Source of the DNA: Sanderia malayensis
Taxonomy: Eukaryota; Cnidaria; Scyphozoa; Semaeostomeae; Pelagiidae
Assembly: GCA_013076295.1 (NCBI GenBank)
Contig: RQOL01000882.1
Location: 1,914,631-1,978,630, forward strand
DNA length: 64,000 bases
Direction of reading: 5' to 3'
Part shown: positions 9,112 through 20,449 of the stretch, piece by piece
Layout of the letters: each line of letters starts with the position of its first letter
How positions within the stretch are numbered: position 1 is the first letter of the stretch
Position numbers and translations under genes: made by a program
Notes under the pieces: generated by a model
Databases searched by the model: none
What the model was told of the DNA's origin: nothing
The model's input: only the letters and a program-made list of their open reading frames with translations

Positions 9112-11960
9112 TTTCATTGGCTTAGCCTCGTACTGATTATATCAACAATTGAAGTGAATTTATCAAATCTCATACATCGAGCCTCGTTACGATTTTACTA
9201 AACCTCGATTTCAACCAACGCCTCCTATTCACGCTTCATCGTCTACCAAAGGTAATTATCTTCACATTATGTTACTTTCTTGCACGCCGCCTTTCCCCCG
9301 TGTAAACTATTTATCAGCCTTTGCTTTGTACGCAAATCGTTGAATATCCAGGGGGTAAGGTTGACCTGTGGAATTTTATCGCAAAATAAATGCATCTCTG
9401 GGTAAACTGGAGAAATCCGAATTTTTTATCAAGCATTATATTAAATTAATAAGTTTTTTTAGATGCAGTACCTAATATTTATTTGATCATGATCATCATA
9501 ATGAGAGTTGTTATAATTATTATGATTATTATAGCCCTCTTTCTTCTAATTAACGCCCGTCTTTTTAATCTGTCTTTAATAAGCGCCCCCACGATTTTTC
9601 AGATTTATTTATTAGCCTGCGAGAAAACATTAGAAGGAGGCTGTCGCTTTCTTTACAATGTTTTCACGATTCTTAATACTTCATTATCATTATTTTCATT
9701 GTGAATTTTTCCTTATATTATTTTATTATTATTTTCATAATTATTTTTTTCATTTATCATGTTTATTGTTTTTAACTATCATTTTTATCAGCCAGTTGAA
9801 TTCGTCATGCATTTCTAATTCATTTTCTTCTATTTTTGTAAGTATATTTCGTAGACGTAACCATTATCTTTGGAAAACCTTTTCGTACCCAGATCATTTG
9901 TAACTCCACTGCGATCTACCGGGAGACTGGAAACGAGGGACTAAATACTCCCCTGTTCTTGCAATTCAGTGTCTCATTTTCCATACATGCAATCCAGCAG
10001 GCGAGACGGGGTCACTGCGGGAACGAGACTGGGCCTTAAAATTTCCAATTCAAGTGAAATTGCGTTGAATTTCTCGATATTTGGAACCCTAAAAGGGGAC
10101 AAAATTATTTCAATAAAACTCTCATTTTCCACATCCTGGGAGGGTTTATCGGGCCATTTAACGGCTTTTTGTTTTTTTTATGTATGGAAGCTCGTTATAC
10201 CGATAGCAAATATAGTTCCTATCTTTCTGTCGTTTTTCCAAGATTTTGTGGTTAGAATTTTAACGCGAAAGTGTCTCATTTCTATGTATTTTTTAATTGT
10301 GGGTTAAATAAATAAGCTAAGTTATATTGGTAGAAATATTTCGCATCGTATCATTGCTTGCAATTCGTTTTTAATCACCTTAATTTATGATAATTAATGC
10401 AACTGATATGTCAGTTTTAAGTATTTAAATCTTACCACGTGTTTTGCACGTGGCCTGTCGTTGTCGACTAGTCGGTTTTATTGGGCTGACTTTTATGCTC
10501 TTGATAAGCGCCCTATTTTATTCATCGCCACCACCTCAATTGTAGGGAAAATGATAAACAGATCTCCTTGTTTACATTTGCTTTGGCAATAATGTTTTTG
10601 TGTAAATCCCAGCCTGCTTTGCGACTTGATGAATAGTGGCGGGCATTTGGAACGGTGGGCGATTGGTTGCGTTTGGTTTCCCAGAACTTTGGAGAAGCCA
10701 CCGCACTCACTTGCTCATTTCCAAAGTCATCGAAAAATGACGTCATCCTATCAAACAATGCACATGTCGCCCAACATTTTGGCAAGTGCCCATCACTGTT
10801 GATGTCATGGGAAGGCTCGGGCGACGCGCTGTCCGTTCAACGAATGTGATCAAACTATGCGTTTATCAAAAGCATTGCTGTAATTGATTATGGTCCACCG
10901 AGCAGAATTTGCTGCTTGTTTTTAATGGCATTCGTTGTATGCTTTGTTTCTGATCTTTTCGCAACATAACTCCAGGTGGCATGTCTGGTCTTTCGAATTT
11001 CCAATCCAAATATTAGGGTTTGAAACTATTCTTAAAATAGGTAGCTATTTCGTTTTTGTTGCATTGACTGTGCTTGCTTGCGAGGAACCAAGAAAATGAA
11101 TGTAAATTAAAAAGACTCTACGAAGCCGCTCTTTCTAAAAAGCCTCGTTCTGGAACCCCAAAATTCAAGTAAGCCTCATTGGCGGTTTGGTATAGCTTTT
11201 GCAGCATTCACATTTTCGGTTGCTGATTGGTCAATTTTTATTTTTCCCTCACTGATGTGTTTCTATTGTGTGGCGTGCTCATTGTCTCCCCAGCCCCCTC
11301 CTTCGGAGAGGGCTGAAGCATGCGAAGCCTCCCTCCCCACCCCAAACATATTCCTCTTTCAACGGCAGAGCACTCTTAGGCCAATCTAAACTGACGCTTC
11401 ACCAGAAAACTCTATGAAAGTTAAATAACAGCTGAAAATTTAATGATTGTAGTAAGTAAATCAATTTCTTTTTATCGGGTTGAGAAATTAGGATGAAGCA
11501 TGTCTGTTTCTATCCGTATTATTATAATTATTAATATTATTAATATATGTTTGCAGATGAAAAGTTCCGAAATAAGCTTTGTTTTTTATCCGAGGTTTTA
11601 TTGTCTTGAAATTTAAAATATATGCTATATAGTATTATATTTTTCTAAAAGCGATTACTCAATGTTTTCCTTTTTTGAAAATATTTTTAACAAATATGTG
11701 TTAAGACCTTGTTGAATTTATCTTTATTTCCCTATTATTGTTATTATTTTCTTGTAAATTGTTAGTAGTGGTAATTAATAGAAGTGGAGAAAATGAACAT
11801 TTTATAGTCAATGAAATTGTGTTTTCTCGTTTCAAACTTTGAATCAAAACTTTGAAGTGATAATTCGACCATACCTTGAAGTAATTGCCTTTGCAAAGCG
11901 AAGCACGTAGCCTCAAATGCTCCTCCGCAGAACGTGGATGCCTGGTATTAATTTGAGATA
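9112..11960 (+). other. CPEB1 3' UTR and flank, arm A: no recognised gene
   Basis: Contains the candidate poly(A) signal at 9385, AT-rich sequence at 9480-9900, a 112-codon frame at 9969-10307 that resembles no family I know, a symmetrical pair of CACGTG motifs at 10435-10453 and a TGACGTCA palindrome at 10738-10745. Divergence from arm B is several percent up to about 11035 and then almost nil. Confidence 0.6.
9374..9390 (+). promoter_or_regulatory. CPE-like element and poly(A) signal, CPEB1 copy A 3' UTR
   Basis: TTTTAT, the consensus cytoplasmic polyadenylation element (UUUUAU in RNA), lies at 9374-9379. AATAAA lies at 9385-9390, about 275 nt after the CPEB1 stop. CPEs act when close upstream of the hexamer, so the message could be a target of its own protein. 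The same pair is conserved in arm B. Confidence 0.5.
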
Positions 11961-11974
11961 ATCTTTGCTAACCT

Positions 11975-12305
11975 CCAACCGTATTTCATCGGTTAAACGT
12001 TTATTAATCTGAACACTTTTTGGGCGGGGGGCCTAATCGAGGGGGCCACTATTCGAGAGGGGGTGTTTATTAGAAAGTACAAGATCACAGCCTCTGTCAT
12101 TGGGACCAGAAAAAGACAAAATGGTTTAGTTGTGGCTTGCCTTTATCGAGCAACAATACACTACACCAACTTAAAAAAAATAGTTGTATGGGGGGCGTTT
12201 AATCGAAGGGGGCGTTTATTTCAAAAGTTCGTAGCATAAGGGGGCGTTTACTCGAAAGGGCTTTTAATCGAGAGGGCGTTTAATCGAGGAAATACGGTAA
12301 GTTTT
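11975..12305. mobile_element. MITE-like element with CGTATTTCCTCGATTAAACG ends (arm A)
   Basis: About 330 bp bounded by CCGTATTTCATCGGTTAAACG on the left and GTTTAATCGAGGAAATACGG on the right, with internal GGGGGCGTTTAATCGA repeats. No coding capacity. The counterpart is 28710-29035. Confidence 0.7.
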
Positions 12306-12592
12306 GGAACGATTTTTATTTGGAGAAGAAAGCGGGAATACCGTTCTTGCCGTGGCGAGCTCAGATGGTAAACATGAATGCTTGGATCTTTTTTACCCAA
12401 TTAAATAAAGGAGACAAGATCTTTCTTGAAAAACATCGCAAAATACACCGTGGAATTTTACTTCCTTGTTGTCTTGTGCACACGTGTTTTCCCAGAACTC
12501 CAGGCGACCTCGCTTTGAATAAAGGTTGCTGTCGTTGCTGTGAAAGTGAATATTGAATCAGCTTCGATTCGATGGAAGGAAGCAAGGAAGTT

Positions 12593-14259
12593 GGTAGATG
12601 ATTTTTAGGATGCATCGAAACCGATCTGCTCGTACACAACTTTTTCGTTTAACGACGAAGTAGACCACCGAGCGAATACCGAGAATCGATCTTCACGAAT
12701 AAAGCGACGAGAATGCTTTGAGCTGTGATGTGTTTGTGATCATTTTGGAAATGCTTTCGGCCTAACTTCATTTGTATCCCTTGCATTAAATATCCAAAAT
12801 ACAACAGCCCATAGGTCCAACAAATTGATTTGTTTTAGATATGGTGTCTTTTACTTATGTGCATACCTAATACTTTAGACTCAGATACTTTATGTCCAGA
12901 GTCAACAAAGATCAGGGGGTCCTGAACATTCGAGCATAAGTTTGTCTGTTTTATTTTTCACTATTCCAAAAATAAAGACAAGAACAAAAATCGTGCGGAG
13001 CAATTAATAAAACTTAAAACAAAGTTCAAGGAAAATTTAGAATGGTCCACAAAAGTCTATATGGCCCGCTAAGCCAAATGGATGGATGGCCAAAGTAAAG
13101 TGAGCCAAAACAAACCAACATTGGCCAAAACAATAGAACCTGAAAACGAGGCTGTAGTGATGTCAGCAAAATACAAGAGAATAAAAGAAGTATCATATGA
13201 TTGTTCAGAATTCAAAGAATGCACACGGTTTCACCCATGATTTGAGCCCTCCGTGTGCATTTTTTCTGCATTGAACAACCCGAAATATCCTTTCCGTTAC
13301 TGGAAATCCTCATCACAGCGGCTTTGAAAATTCAAATTAGCAAACCAAATTTCTGGAAAAAGCCAAATTAAGCCAAATTTTCAGCTCTAAGCCAAATAAA
13401 ATTTTCTAAGTCAAGCACTTTTCAAAAAAGCCAAATTTCTGGAATTTGGCTTAAAAAAAGCCAATATGGCAACCCCATTCGTCGAATTGCCCCCACCCCC
13501 TGCAATAAGCTCCCTCCAAAAATAAATAAGCCCCCAGGGGGCTAATTCAAGGATTTACGGCATGCAGATTGTGAATTCTGCTGTCACCAAAATTGAAATC
13601 TAAACCGGAAGTTTGACTTTTATGATGTTATTTTGACAAGTTTGGTGTTGGTTGACTTGACTCCACACAAGTGTCAGCTTTGAGTTTTGTTGATGCTATC
13701 GATTTTTCTGTGACATCATCAATCATATGAATTAACAGAAACTCAATACAGATGAGATTTAGTCATTAAATATTTTTATGCACAAAATCAGAATAGAATA
13801 AATCATTCTAAATTCTCCTTTATTTTCTGTCAAAGGTATTGTGATTGTGTATTGAATATCAAGTCAACTTCCAGTTTACCGACGGTATGCAGATATATGT
13901 AAAGTGACACAATATCTTTGTAATCGCCCAAAAGATTGTATGCAGATTGTATGCAGATATAACATCTGTACGCTACGCAGATGTTATATTCTAAGATTGT
14001 ACGCAGCACATTGTATGCAGAATATAACATCTGCAGGAAACATCAATAATGCTAGCATTATCATGAAAATCTACTGGCATGTCAATTTACTCAGCAAGAA
14101 TCAATTTCTCTCCGCCATTCATATCTGCTGCCATGCAAAGTCAACTCCGACGAAAACGATACTCTTTGTTCGTCGCACCGTTCGGTTGGATAATCGTCAT
14201 ACGACGAGAACTTGGTGTACGAGCAGATCGGTTTCGATGCATCCTAAAAATCATCTACC
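12593..14259. repeat. 45-bp perfect inverted repeat bracketing 1.6 kb (arm A)
   Basis: The 45 bp at 12593-12637 are the exact reverse complement of 14215-14259 (sharing GATTTTTAGGATGCATCGAA). Between them lie AT-rich sequence, a stretch rich in AGCCAAATT words (13080-13450), a hairpin pair AATGCACACGG/CCGTGTGCATT near 13220-13260, a short GC-rich MITE-like motif near 13500-13560 and the palindrome cluster at 13950-14035. No gene is seen. The same layout is in arm B at about 26750-28420. Confidence 0.75.
13957..13989. repeat. Hairpin in palindrome cluster (arm A)
   Basis: 12-bp stem (13957-13968 with 13978-13989) around ATAACATCTG/CAGATGTTAT, followed by another ATATAACATCTGCAG near 14020. 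Neighbouring GATTGTATGCAG repeats give several alternative foldings. Confidence 0.7.
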
Positions 14260-14309
14260 AAGGAAGTTTTGCAATATCACCAGGCGAACCAGAAACAAGA
14301 CAGTTGAAT

Positions 14310-16215
14310 ATAGGTCTGGAATGTAGACTCACATTGGGATTCCAGACTCACATTGGGAAAGTCGCTGCAAAAGACGGTATTATCATTTGATTACCACAAA
14401 TTCGAGTTTATTCCTAAAACGACAACTATATGGGGATGTTTTCAGCAAAACCGCATCTCTATCTTGCTTGTACTCCTGAATCGAGCGGGAAATATCTTGT
14501 CACTTGCTCTTCGACATGGCGGCCTTGCAAGCTGCCTACCGTAAACATGGTAAAAATTTCAAATCTTTCATTTTTAAGAATTCAAGTTTATTCCCTAACA
14601 CTACAACTATATGGGGATGTGTCAGCAAAAAACCGCATCTCTATCTTGCTTTACTTCTGAACGAGCGGGGAAATATCTTGTCATTTGCTCTTCGACATGG
14701 CGGCCTTGCCAAGCTGGCCTACCGTAACATGGTAAAAATTCAAAGTCTTTCATTTTTAGAAATTCGAAGTTTATTCCTAACACTACAACTATATGGGATG
14801 TGTTCAGCAAAAAACCGCATCTCTATCTTGCTTGTACTTCTGAATCGAGCGGGAAATATCTTGTCATTTGCTCTTCGAAAGGCTGGTTTTCCAACTTTTC
14901 GAATGGCTGTCGACGCTACTAAAACCCGGAACAAGCAGAAAAGAGACGTACATTTTTGATTTTCCAGACTCACATTGGCAAAGTTGCTACAAAAACAGAA
15001 TTATCATTGCTGGTATAAATTCGAAGTTTATTCCCTAAAATACAACTATATGGGGATGTTTCCAGCAAAAAACCGCATCTCTATCTCGCTTGTGGTCTGA
15101 AACGAGCGGGAAATATTTGTCACTTGCTCTTCGACATGGCGGCCTTGCCAAGCTGGTTTACCGTGGTCCGTTCCGTGAACTTGGTAATTTTACATTCCCA
15201 AGTGCTGATGGCCTCATCATTACGTCAGATTTATTTTGTCCTGTTTGACATGGACAGTATTGGAGTGTACACCGTTGAACTGGCCAAACTTGAGTAAGCC
15301 ACTAAGCCGCAAAAAACTTCAGCCTAGCAAATATGTGAACTGACAGTAGCATTAGCTTGCATATAAACAATTGTCATGTCACATAGCGTTTCATAACATC
15401 TTTAGTTTTTACTCTTTTTATACACCTGCTTTGTTTTATCCATTTGGATTAGCAAAATTTTAGCTTGGTATAGCCTTGGGAAATGTAAAATTACCAAGTT
15501 CACGGAACGGACCACGGTAAACCAGCTTGGCAAGACCGCCATGTCGAAGAGCAAGTGACAAAATATTTCCGCTCGATTCAGAACTACAAGCGAGATAGAA
15601 TGCGGTTTTTTGCTGAAACATCCCCATATAGTTGTAGTTTTGGGGAATAAACTTCGAATTATACCCAGCATGATAATTCTGTCTTTTGCAGCAACTTTGC
15701 CAATGTGAGTCTGGAAAATCAAAATGTACGTCTCTTTTCTGCTTGTTCCGGGTTTTAGTAGCGTCGACAGCCACTTCGAAAAGTTGGAAAGGCAGCCTTT
15801 TCGAAGAGCAAATGACAAGATATTTCCCGCTCGATTCAGAAGTACAAGCAAGATAGAGATGCGGTTTTTGCTGAACACATCCCATATAGTTGTAGTGTTA
15901 GGAATAAACTTCGAATTTCTTAAAATGAAAAATTTTGAAATTTTACCATGTTTACGCTAGGCCAGCTTGGCAAGCGCCATGTCGAAGAGCAAGTGACAAG
16001 ATATTTCCCCGCTCGATTCAGGGTACAAGCAAGATAGAGATGCGGTTTTTGCTGAAAACATCCCATATAGTTGTAGTTTAGGGAATAAACTTCGAATTTG
16101 TGAATCAATGATAATACCGTCTTTGCAGCGACTTTCCCAATGTGAGTCTGGAATCCCAATGTGAGTCTACATTCCAGACCTATATTCGTCTGTCTTGTTT
16201 TTGGTACCAGGCGAG
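14310..16215. mobile_element. Fold-back element with repeated subunits (arm A)
   Basis: The left half (14310-15205) and right half (15470-16215) are inverted copies around a 265-bp centre. Ends carry ACAAGACAG and GTCTGGAATGTAGACTCACA on both sides. Within each half a unit with TTCGAAGTTTATTCCCTAA, ACTATATGGGGATG and GCTCTTCGACATGGCGG repeats two to four times at 190-260 bp spacing. No transposase is seen. It lies just upstream of the ACP6 start codon. Arm A has many one-base losses relative to arm B here. Confidence 0.75.
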
Positions 16216-16259
16216 TGGAAATTTTTACTTATATCTGCGATTGAAGCAGCAGAATTGCA

Positions 16260-17067
16260 ATGCCTCTTCGTTTAACAAGTAATTGCATTAACAGCTGGTT
16301 TGGGTTATCATTGCGATTTCGCGTTTTTAATAGCTGGATAGAATCCAATCTCGAACAAGTAGGCCATGACAGCTATAATGAAGCAAGCAACAGGCCTTAT
16401 AATAATAGCCATTTTCCGCTCTCTTCTTCAAGCACTGAACGCAAAAGTCTCAATTTTACCATCAACAAAGACAGCAATGCTTTGAAATTAGAACAAGTCT
16501 ATGTATAACACGACACGGTGCTCGAACCCCATTCAAACTCATTCCAGGGATCGAACCCGTTGCATGGAAGGAAGAAGGCAATGTCGATTTGCAACACACT
16601 TTGATTGATATTTCTGTGAGAACGCGATGGAGGGGCAAACCACAGTCGGCCATTGACAATGCTTATCTCAAGAAACAAAAGTTGAGGTTGTTTTTCACCA
16701 CATATTTCTTTTTGTTTTGTTTTATAAACACGTACTTCCTATTGTAATAGATCAGTGAAACCCTCATGTAAGAGCCGTAGACTGTTCATAGACCCTATTG
16801 CTAAAACACAATAAGCTATTGTTTCCTCCATTGTTAAAACACAATAATCTATGTATCATTTGATTTGATATTGATTAAATCATTATAATTTTGATTGTCA
16901 TTGTGATTAAACTAGATCATAACTCTTTGTTTTTTCAGGGTGGATCTTTAGTTGGACAGCTTACTCAAGTTGGTCAGCAAGAAATGTATGATTTGGACTA
17001 AGGTTGAAATCGAAGTACATTGATCAACTTGGATTCTTATCACCAGAGTATAACCATGAAGAAGTTA
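16260..17067 (+). CDS. ACP6: ACP6-like lysophosphatidic acid phosphatase, 5' exons (arm A, damaged)
   Basis: Two exons, about 16260-16686 and 16939-17067, correspond to the start of the mitochondrial histidine acid phosphatase family (ACP6). The catalytic RHGARTP is encoded near 16513, but missing bases in arm A (for example GTCTATGTATAAC for GTCTATGTTATAAC) break the frame at several points. Exon 2 corresponds to GGSLVGQLTQVGQQEMYDLG. Later exons are not found to the right, where the sequence changes to an opposite-strand CniFL gene. The damage looks like poorly corrected sequence, since arm B is open. Confidence 0.8.
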
Positions 17068-17384
17068 GTAAGTGATCACTTTACTTTCATAACTCAATTT
17101 TTCTTATACTTTTCATTTCAAATTATTGCATTATACTCTAAGCCATCCGAGATTTGGAACTGAGGACCAGAAGGGCCATTTTCCCCCATTTTTTTGTAAA
17201 CTATGTAAACCCTTTCATCTCAAAAGGTGCATCTTCCGAACCCAACTATGTCTTTTCTAACTTCATAATGAGTAGCCTGCAAGTGGTCATATTGATTGTA
17301 AGCAGTGGTTTCTATGTTCCCTGCTTGCAAATCATCTCTTCTTTACGTCATTTTGTTTTGTACTGTACGTACATGCATAGGCAT

Positions 17385-17432
17385 ACATACATACATAAAT
17401 GCATACATACATACATGCGTACATACATACAT
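17385..17432 (+). repeat. CATA microsatellite
   Basis: Imperfect CATACATA tract, short in this copy. The homologous tract at 21400-21515 is longer. Confidence 0.9.
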
Positions 17433-18063
17433 AAATGCTTCTTACTGCTTTATATCTTCATTTCTACTTCTTGACTTCACCACTCTCCCTGGAAGAATGT
17501 CGTTATATCATCTGTCTTGTTTTTATCATGTACTATCAATATTTTCCACTATTTTGCATTTATATTATATATTATATTATTTCATATATTTCACACAATA
17601 TGATGTTCTTTAAACTTGAACCAATTAACGTCATTAAAAATTGTGCTAATTGAGATCACAATCACATCATATCTGGGGTAAAGTTTCCATTTCCCATTAT
17701 AAGAAAGATAAAACAATAACAAACTCCGTTACCCCTGAGCTTGAAACACTGCTATGTCAACATTGTCTGAATCATATATATATTTGATCCTTACATTTTA
17801 TCTACTTTTTAGGACCTGTCCTGTCTCGCATGTAGCTTTGCTCAGTTGACGTTTTATATGCACAAAAATTGCAACAAATGTTTATGATTACATTTTTCAG
17901 TTATTTTACATCATCTAACATCAGCACAAGCCTATATTTACTTTTTTAAATTTTATTTCAAAGAAACACGAACAAGTTTTTAAAACGGAGCTTGGCCAAA
18001 CTTGGTTTTCAAAATTTATGTTTGTAGATGAAACACAGGTCAGGCTTGATTTCAGGATGTATA

Positions 18064-20445
18064 TTATCGCAGTTTCATTTCAGAGAACTTAATTGTATCA
18101 TATTGGCCATTCCCTTTAACAGCTAATTCCACTACCCGTGGATACCACACCTTTACTTGGATGCAATCCATTTAAATTTGAATCATGACAACGCTTGTAC
18201 CACCATGCTCCCTGATGTAATCTGGCACAATTCCCTCCATACTGGTCATTATCTTTGTCTTTTGTTGAAAATTGCATGTTGTTATGATATGACAGTGAGT
18301 CTCCTCCATTGCCTGTGACCCCCTCACTTCAAGTTTGTAGTTGCCTCTTTCTGGTCAACTTTAAACTGGCTTATATTTGCATATCCCGCTGAACCTTGTA
18401 GATCTTTCAAATCAATCCTTAATGAGTCCACTTGAAGTCAATTGATTTATGTAATCCAAGCCAAGCCAAAGATTACCATTTAAATCGCCAAATCCACGTT
18501 TGTAATCGCGTCCCAACCACGATAGAAATCAAACTGATCCATCAACTCGTCTTTTGAAAACTGTCCACCCACCCCATCTGTTTCCATGTCGCATATACTT
18601 TCCAATGGTGTTCCATCCGCATCCATGTTGTATAGATTCCATTCCGCCTTTTACCGGCTGCGTAAAGTTCCTTACAATCTTTGAAGCTTCGCATCTAAAG
18701 AAAATTAATACATGTGAAAAAAAAACAAATTAAAATCTAACTGTTTTCTTAATCGCAAACTAAATACATCAAAACACCCAACCTATCTTTCATTTTGTCG
18801 GTTACTTAGATTTTATCACATGAGCAAAAGTTGATATATGGCATAAACTACATAGCATTTGCAGCAATACTCGCACAAATATCTTTCACAAACCTTGAAC
18901 AAGAATTACCGTAGCTGCTTGCATGCTTCCAACTTTGTTTCTGGCAGTGCAACTATAGGCTCCACTATCCTCTGTCTTAATATTCTGAAAAATCAAACTG
19001 CCATTCACATCTATCTGTGCATCGGTTGACATTATTCCACCAAGCTTCTTCCAAGTGATTACCGGAGTAGGAGATCCAGTGGCTGTACATTTGATCTCGT
19101 AGCGTAGACTAGCCGTTGCTGACAGACGTTTTGGATTCACAGTCACGAATGGTTTTGCTAAAAAGGAGGGAAATATGTAGCACAATTGAATAATTGCTTA
19201 TCAATTGAGGCAAATTCAAGCTCAATTCGAAAAGAATTTAATTGTTTGTTTTTCTAATGAATTTCCACGCAAAGTATTTCAAGCGAAATTAAACGTAAGA
19301 AACATTTTTGTTTAATGTTTTTTATGATTTCGTTAAATGTCAAAATCAAAACCTTTAAACTTACTCAATACAATAAGTTGTGCTGAGGTTTTATCCTTTC
19401 CAATTATATTATCATGTAATTGTACCATTATCATTTACTAAAACGTTTTCTATCTCTAAACCAATGTTGTCAATAATCTTGATGTTTTTATCATCGCTTT
19501 TGATTTTTCTCTTGTTATGGAACCATGAAATATCTGGCTTTTGGATTCCCTTTGGCTTCACATGTGAATTTTGCTGAAGTTCCTTGAACAACACTGGCAT
19601 CAGATGTTTTCATTGTTATTCTTGTCTTTTCAATAGATAATCCAGGTGGCCCTCTTGGTCCAATGTCTCCTTTGGCACCCTTTATTCCAGCAGGTCCGCT
19701 TGGTCAATGTCGCCTTTGCTCCAGGCGGTCCTTTGGGTCCACGATTCCCCTTCATACCGCGTGGTCCGGCTTTTCCACGTCTTCCTCTTTTTTCCAATAC
19801 AAACGAAGTCTTGTTGCAAAATGGAGCCTGCATTTCTTTATTGAAGAAAGCATTGAATAAATTGTTGAAGTATTGTTGATGTTGGATCAGTTCATTTTGT
19901 TTCTGCGTTCTGAATATGCCACGCTTTTCTCTTGATTTGTGTAGATACATTATATCTGCAAAAAATTTGACTTAACATACAACATGCAAGTTTTTTTAAA
20001 AAAACTTCAATATACACTTTGCTTTGAAAGCTCTTAATTTGGCATGATATTTTTGGCGTTTTAAGCATAAGTTCTTTGTTAAGCACAATGGTGTCTTAAT
20101 TTCGAAATCTAAAATTACCTAAATTACTTAATTCTAAAATTAAATTATGATGCACTTGGACTTTCGATTCTAAATTTATGGTATTTATCGTTAAAGTAAA
20201 TGTGAAATTGAAATAGGGCAAGTCAAAACTTATATCCAACCTTTGTTTGGTTCCATGGTTGAGCCCAGCTTCGACTTCAGGCCTAAACTAATGACCATTG
20301 TCTTCATTGTTTTCAATTCATCTTCAAATTTGATTCTCTGATCACTCAGTTGGTTTCCAAGTTTTACTGTCGCCAAAAAGCAACATATTGCAATGGCCAA
20401 AGAGATAGAAGACATAAGCCATGTTAGTTTTGCAATTTTTACCAT
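18064..20445 (-). CDS. CniFL-type collagen-Ig-fibrinogen membrane protein, copy 1
   Basis: Exons in transcript order: 20241-20445 (from [19 protein letters not shown], one membrane segment near the N terminus, so type II topology), 19365-19955 (stalk, Gly-X-Y collagen repeats such as [19 protein letters not shown], then an Ig domain), 18894-19157 (second Ig domain with C..W..DSGAYSC), 18064-18694 (fibrinogen C-terminal domain, with FGDLNGN-, WLGLDYIN- and MKLR-type motifs). The order matches cnidarian ficolin-like proteins, suspected pattern-recognition receptors. Several one-base indels break the collagen, Ig1 and fibrinogen frames, so it is either a pseudogene or uncorrected sequence. An in-frame stop precedes MVKIAK, so the true start may differ. 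Confidence 0.8.
18894..19157 (-). CDS. Ig (I-set) exon of CniFL copy 1
   Basis: A 264-bp exon with acceptor TTTTTAG and donor GTTTGT, fully open. It reads [20 protein letters not shown], then [20 protein letters not shown], then [12 protein letters not shown]: the Cys, Trp and DSGxYxC set of an I-set Ig domain. This is the cleanest exon of the copy. Confidence 0.9.
19365..19955 (-). CDS. Stalk, collagen and first Ig exon of CniFL copy 1
   Basis: From the acceptor at 19956 it reads an extracellular stalk ([15 protein letters not shown]), about 16-17 Gly-X-Y triplets, then an Ig domain ([27 protein letters not shown]). One-base changes are needed after PPGAK, in the GNPKP region and at the second Ig cysteine to keep one frame. 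Confidence 0.78.
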
Positions 20446-20449
20446 TGCA

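Larger units (their letters stand above)
1..17067 (+). repeat. Arm A of a large inverted duplication
   Basis: This segment reappears as its reverse complement at 24017-38995. Matching landmarks include the nine CPEB1 exons, the short open frame at 12320-12556 (partner 28454-28690), the fold-back element and the ACP6 exons. Position x in the inner part pairs with about 41010 minus x, and near the outer end with about 38921 minus x; the shift comes from longer minisatellites in this arm. Outer parts differ at a few percent of positions. From about 11040 inward the two arms are almost identical apart from one-base indels. The window edge cuts this arm, so it may extend further left. Confidence 0.93.
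17150..19157. repeat. Direct repeat unit 1 (CniFL 3' region)
   Basis: This 2-kb segment is repeated in the same orientation at about 21360-23916. Shared landmarks in order are a CATA microsatellite, TTCATTTCT, CTCTCCCTGGAAGAAT, the fibrinogen exon, its intron and the Ig exon. Unit 1 has many small indels relative to unit 2. Confidence 0.88.

Noticed and set aside
9969..10307. 112-codon frame conserved in both arms (partner 30703-31041)
   Set aside because: The arms are close copies, so conservation is weak evidence. No domain is recognised and it lies in the 3' flank of CPEB1.
12320..12556. 78-codon Cys-rich frame identical in both arms (partner 28454-28690)
   Set aside because: It lies in the nearly identical inner arm, so identity says nothing about selection. 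The minus strand is also open (92 codons), and no signal peptide or known domain is seen.
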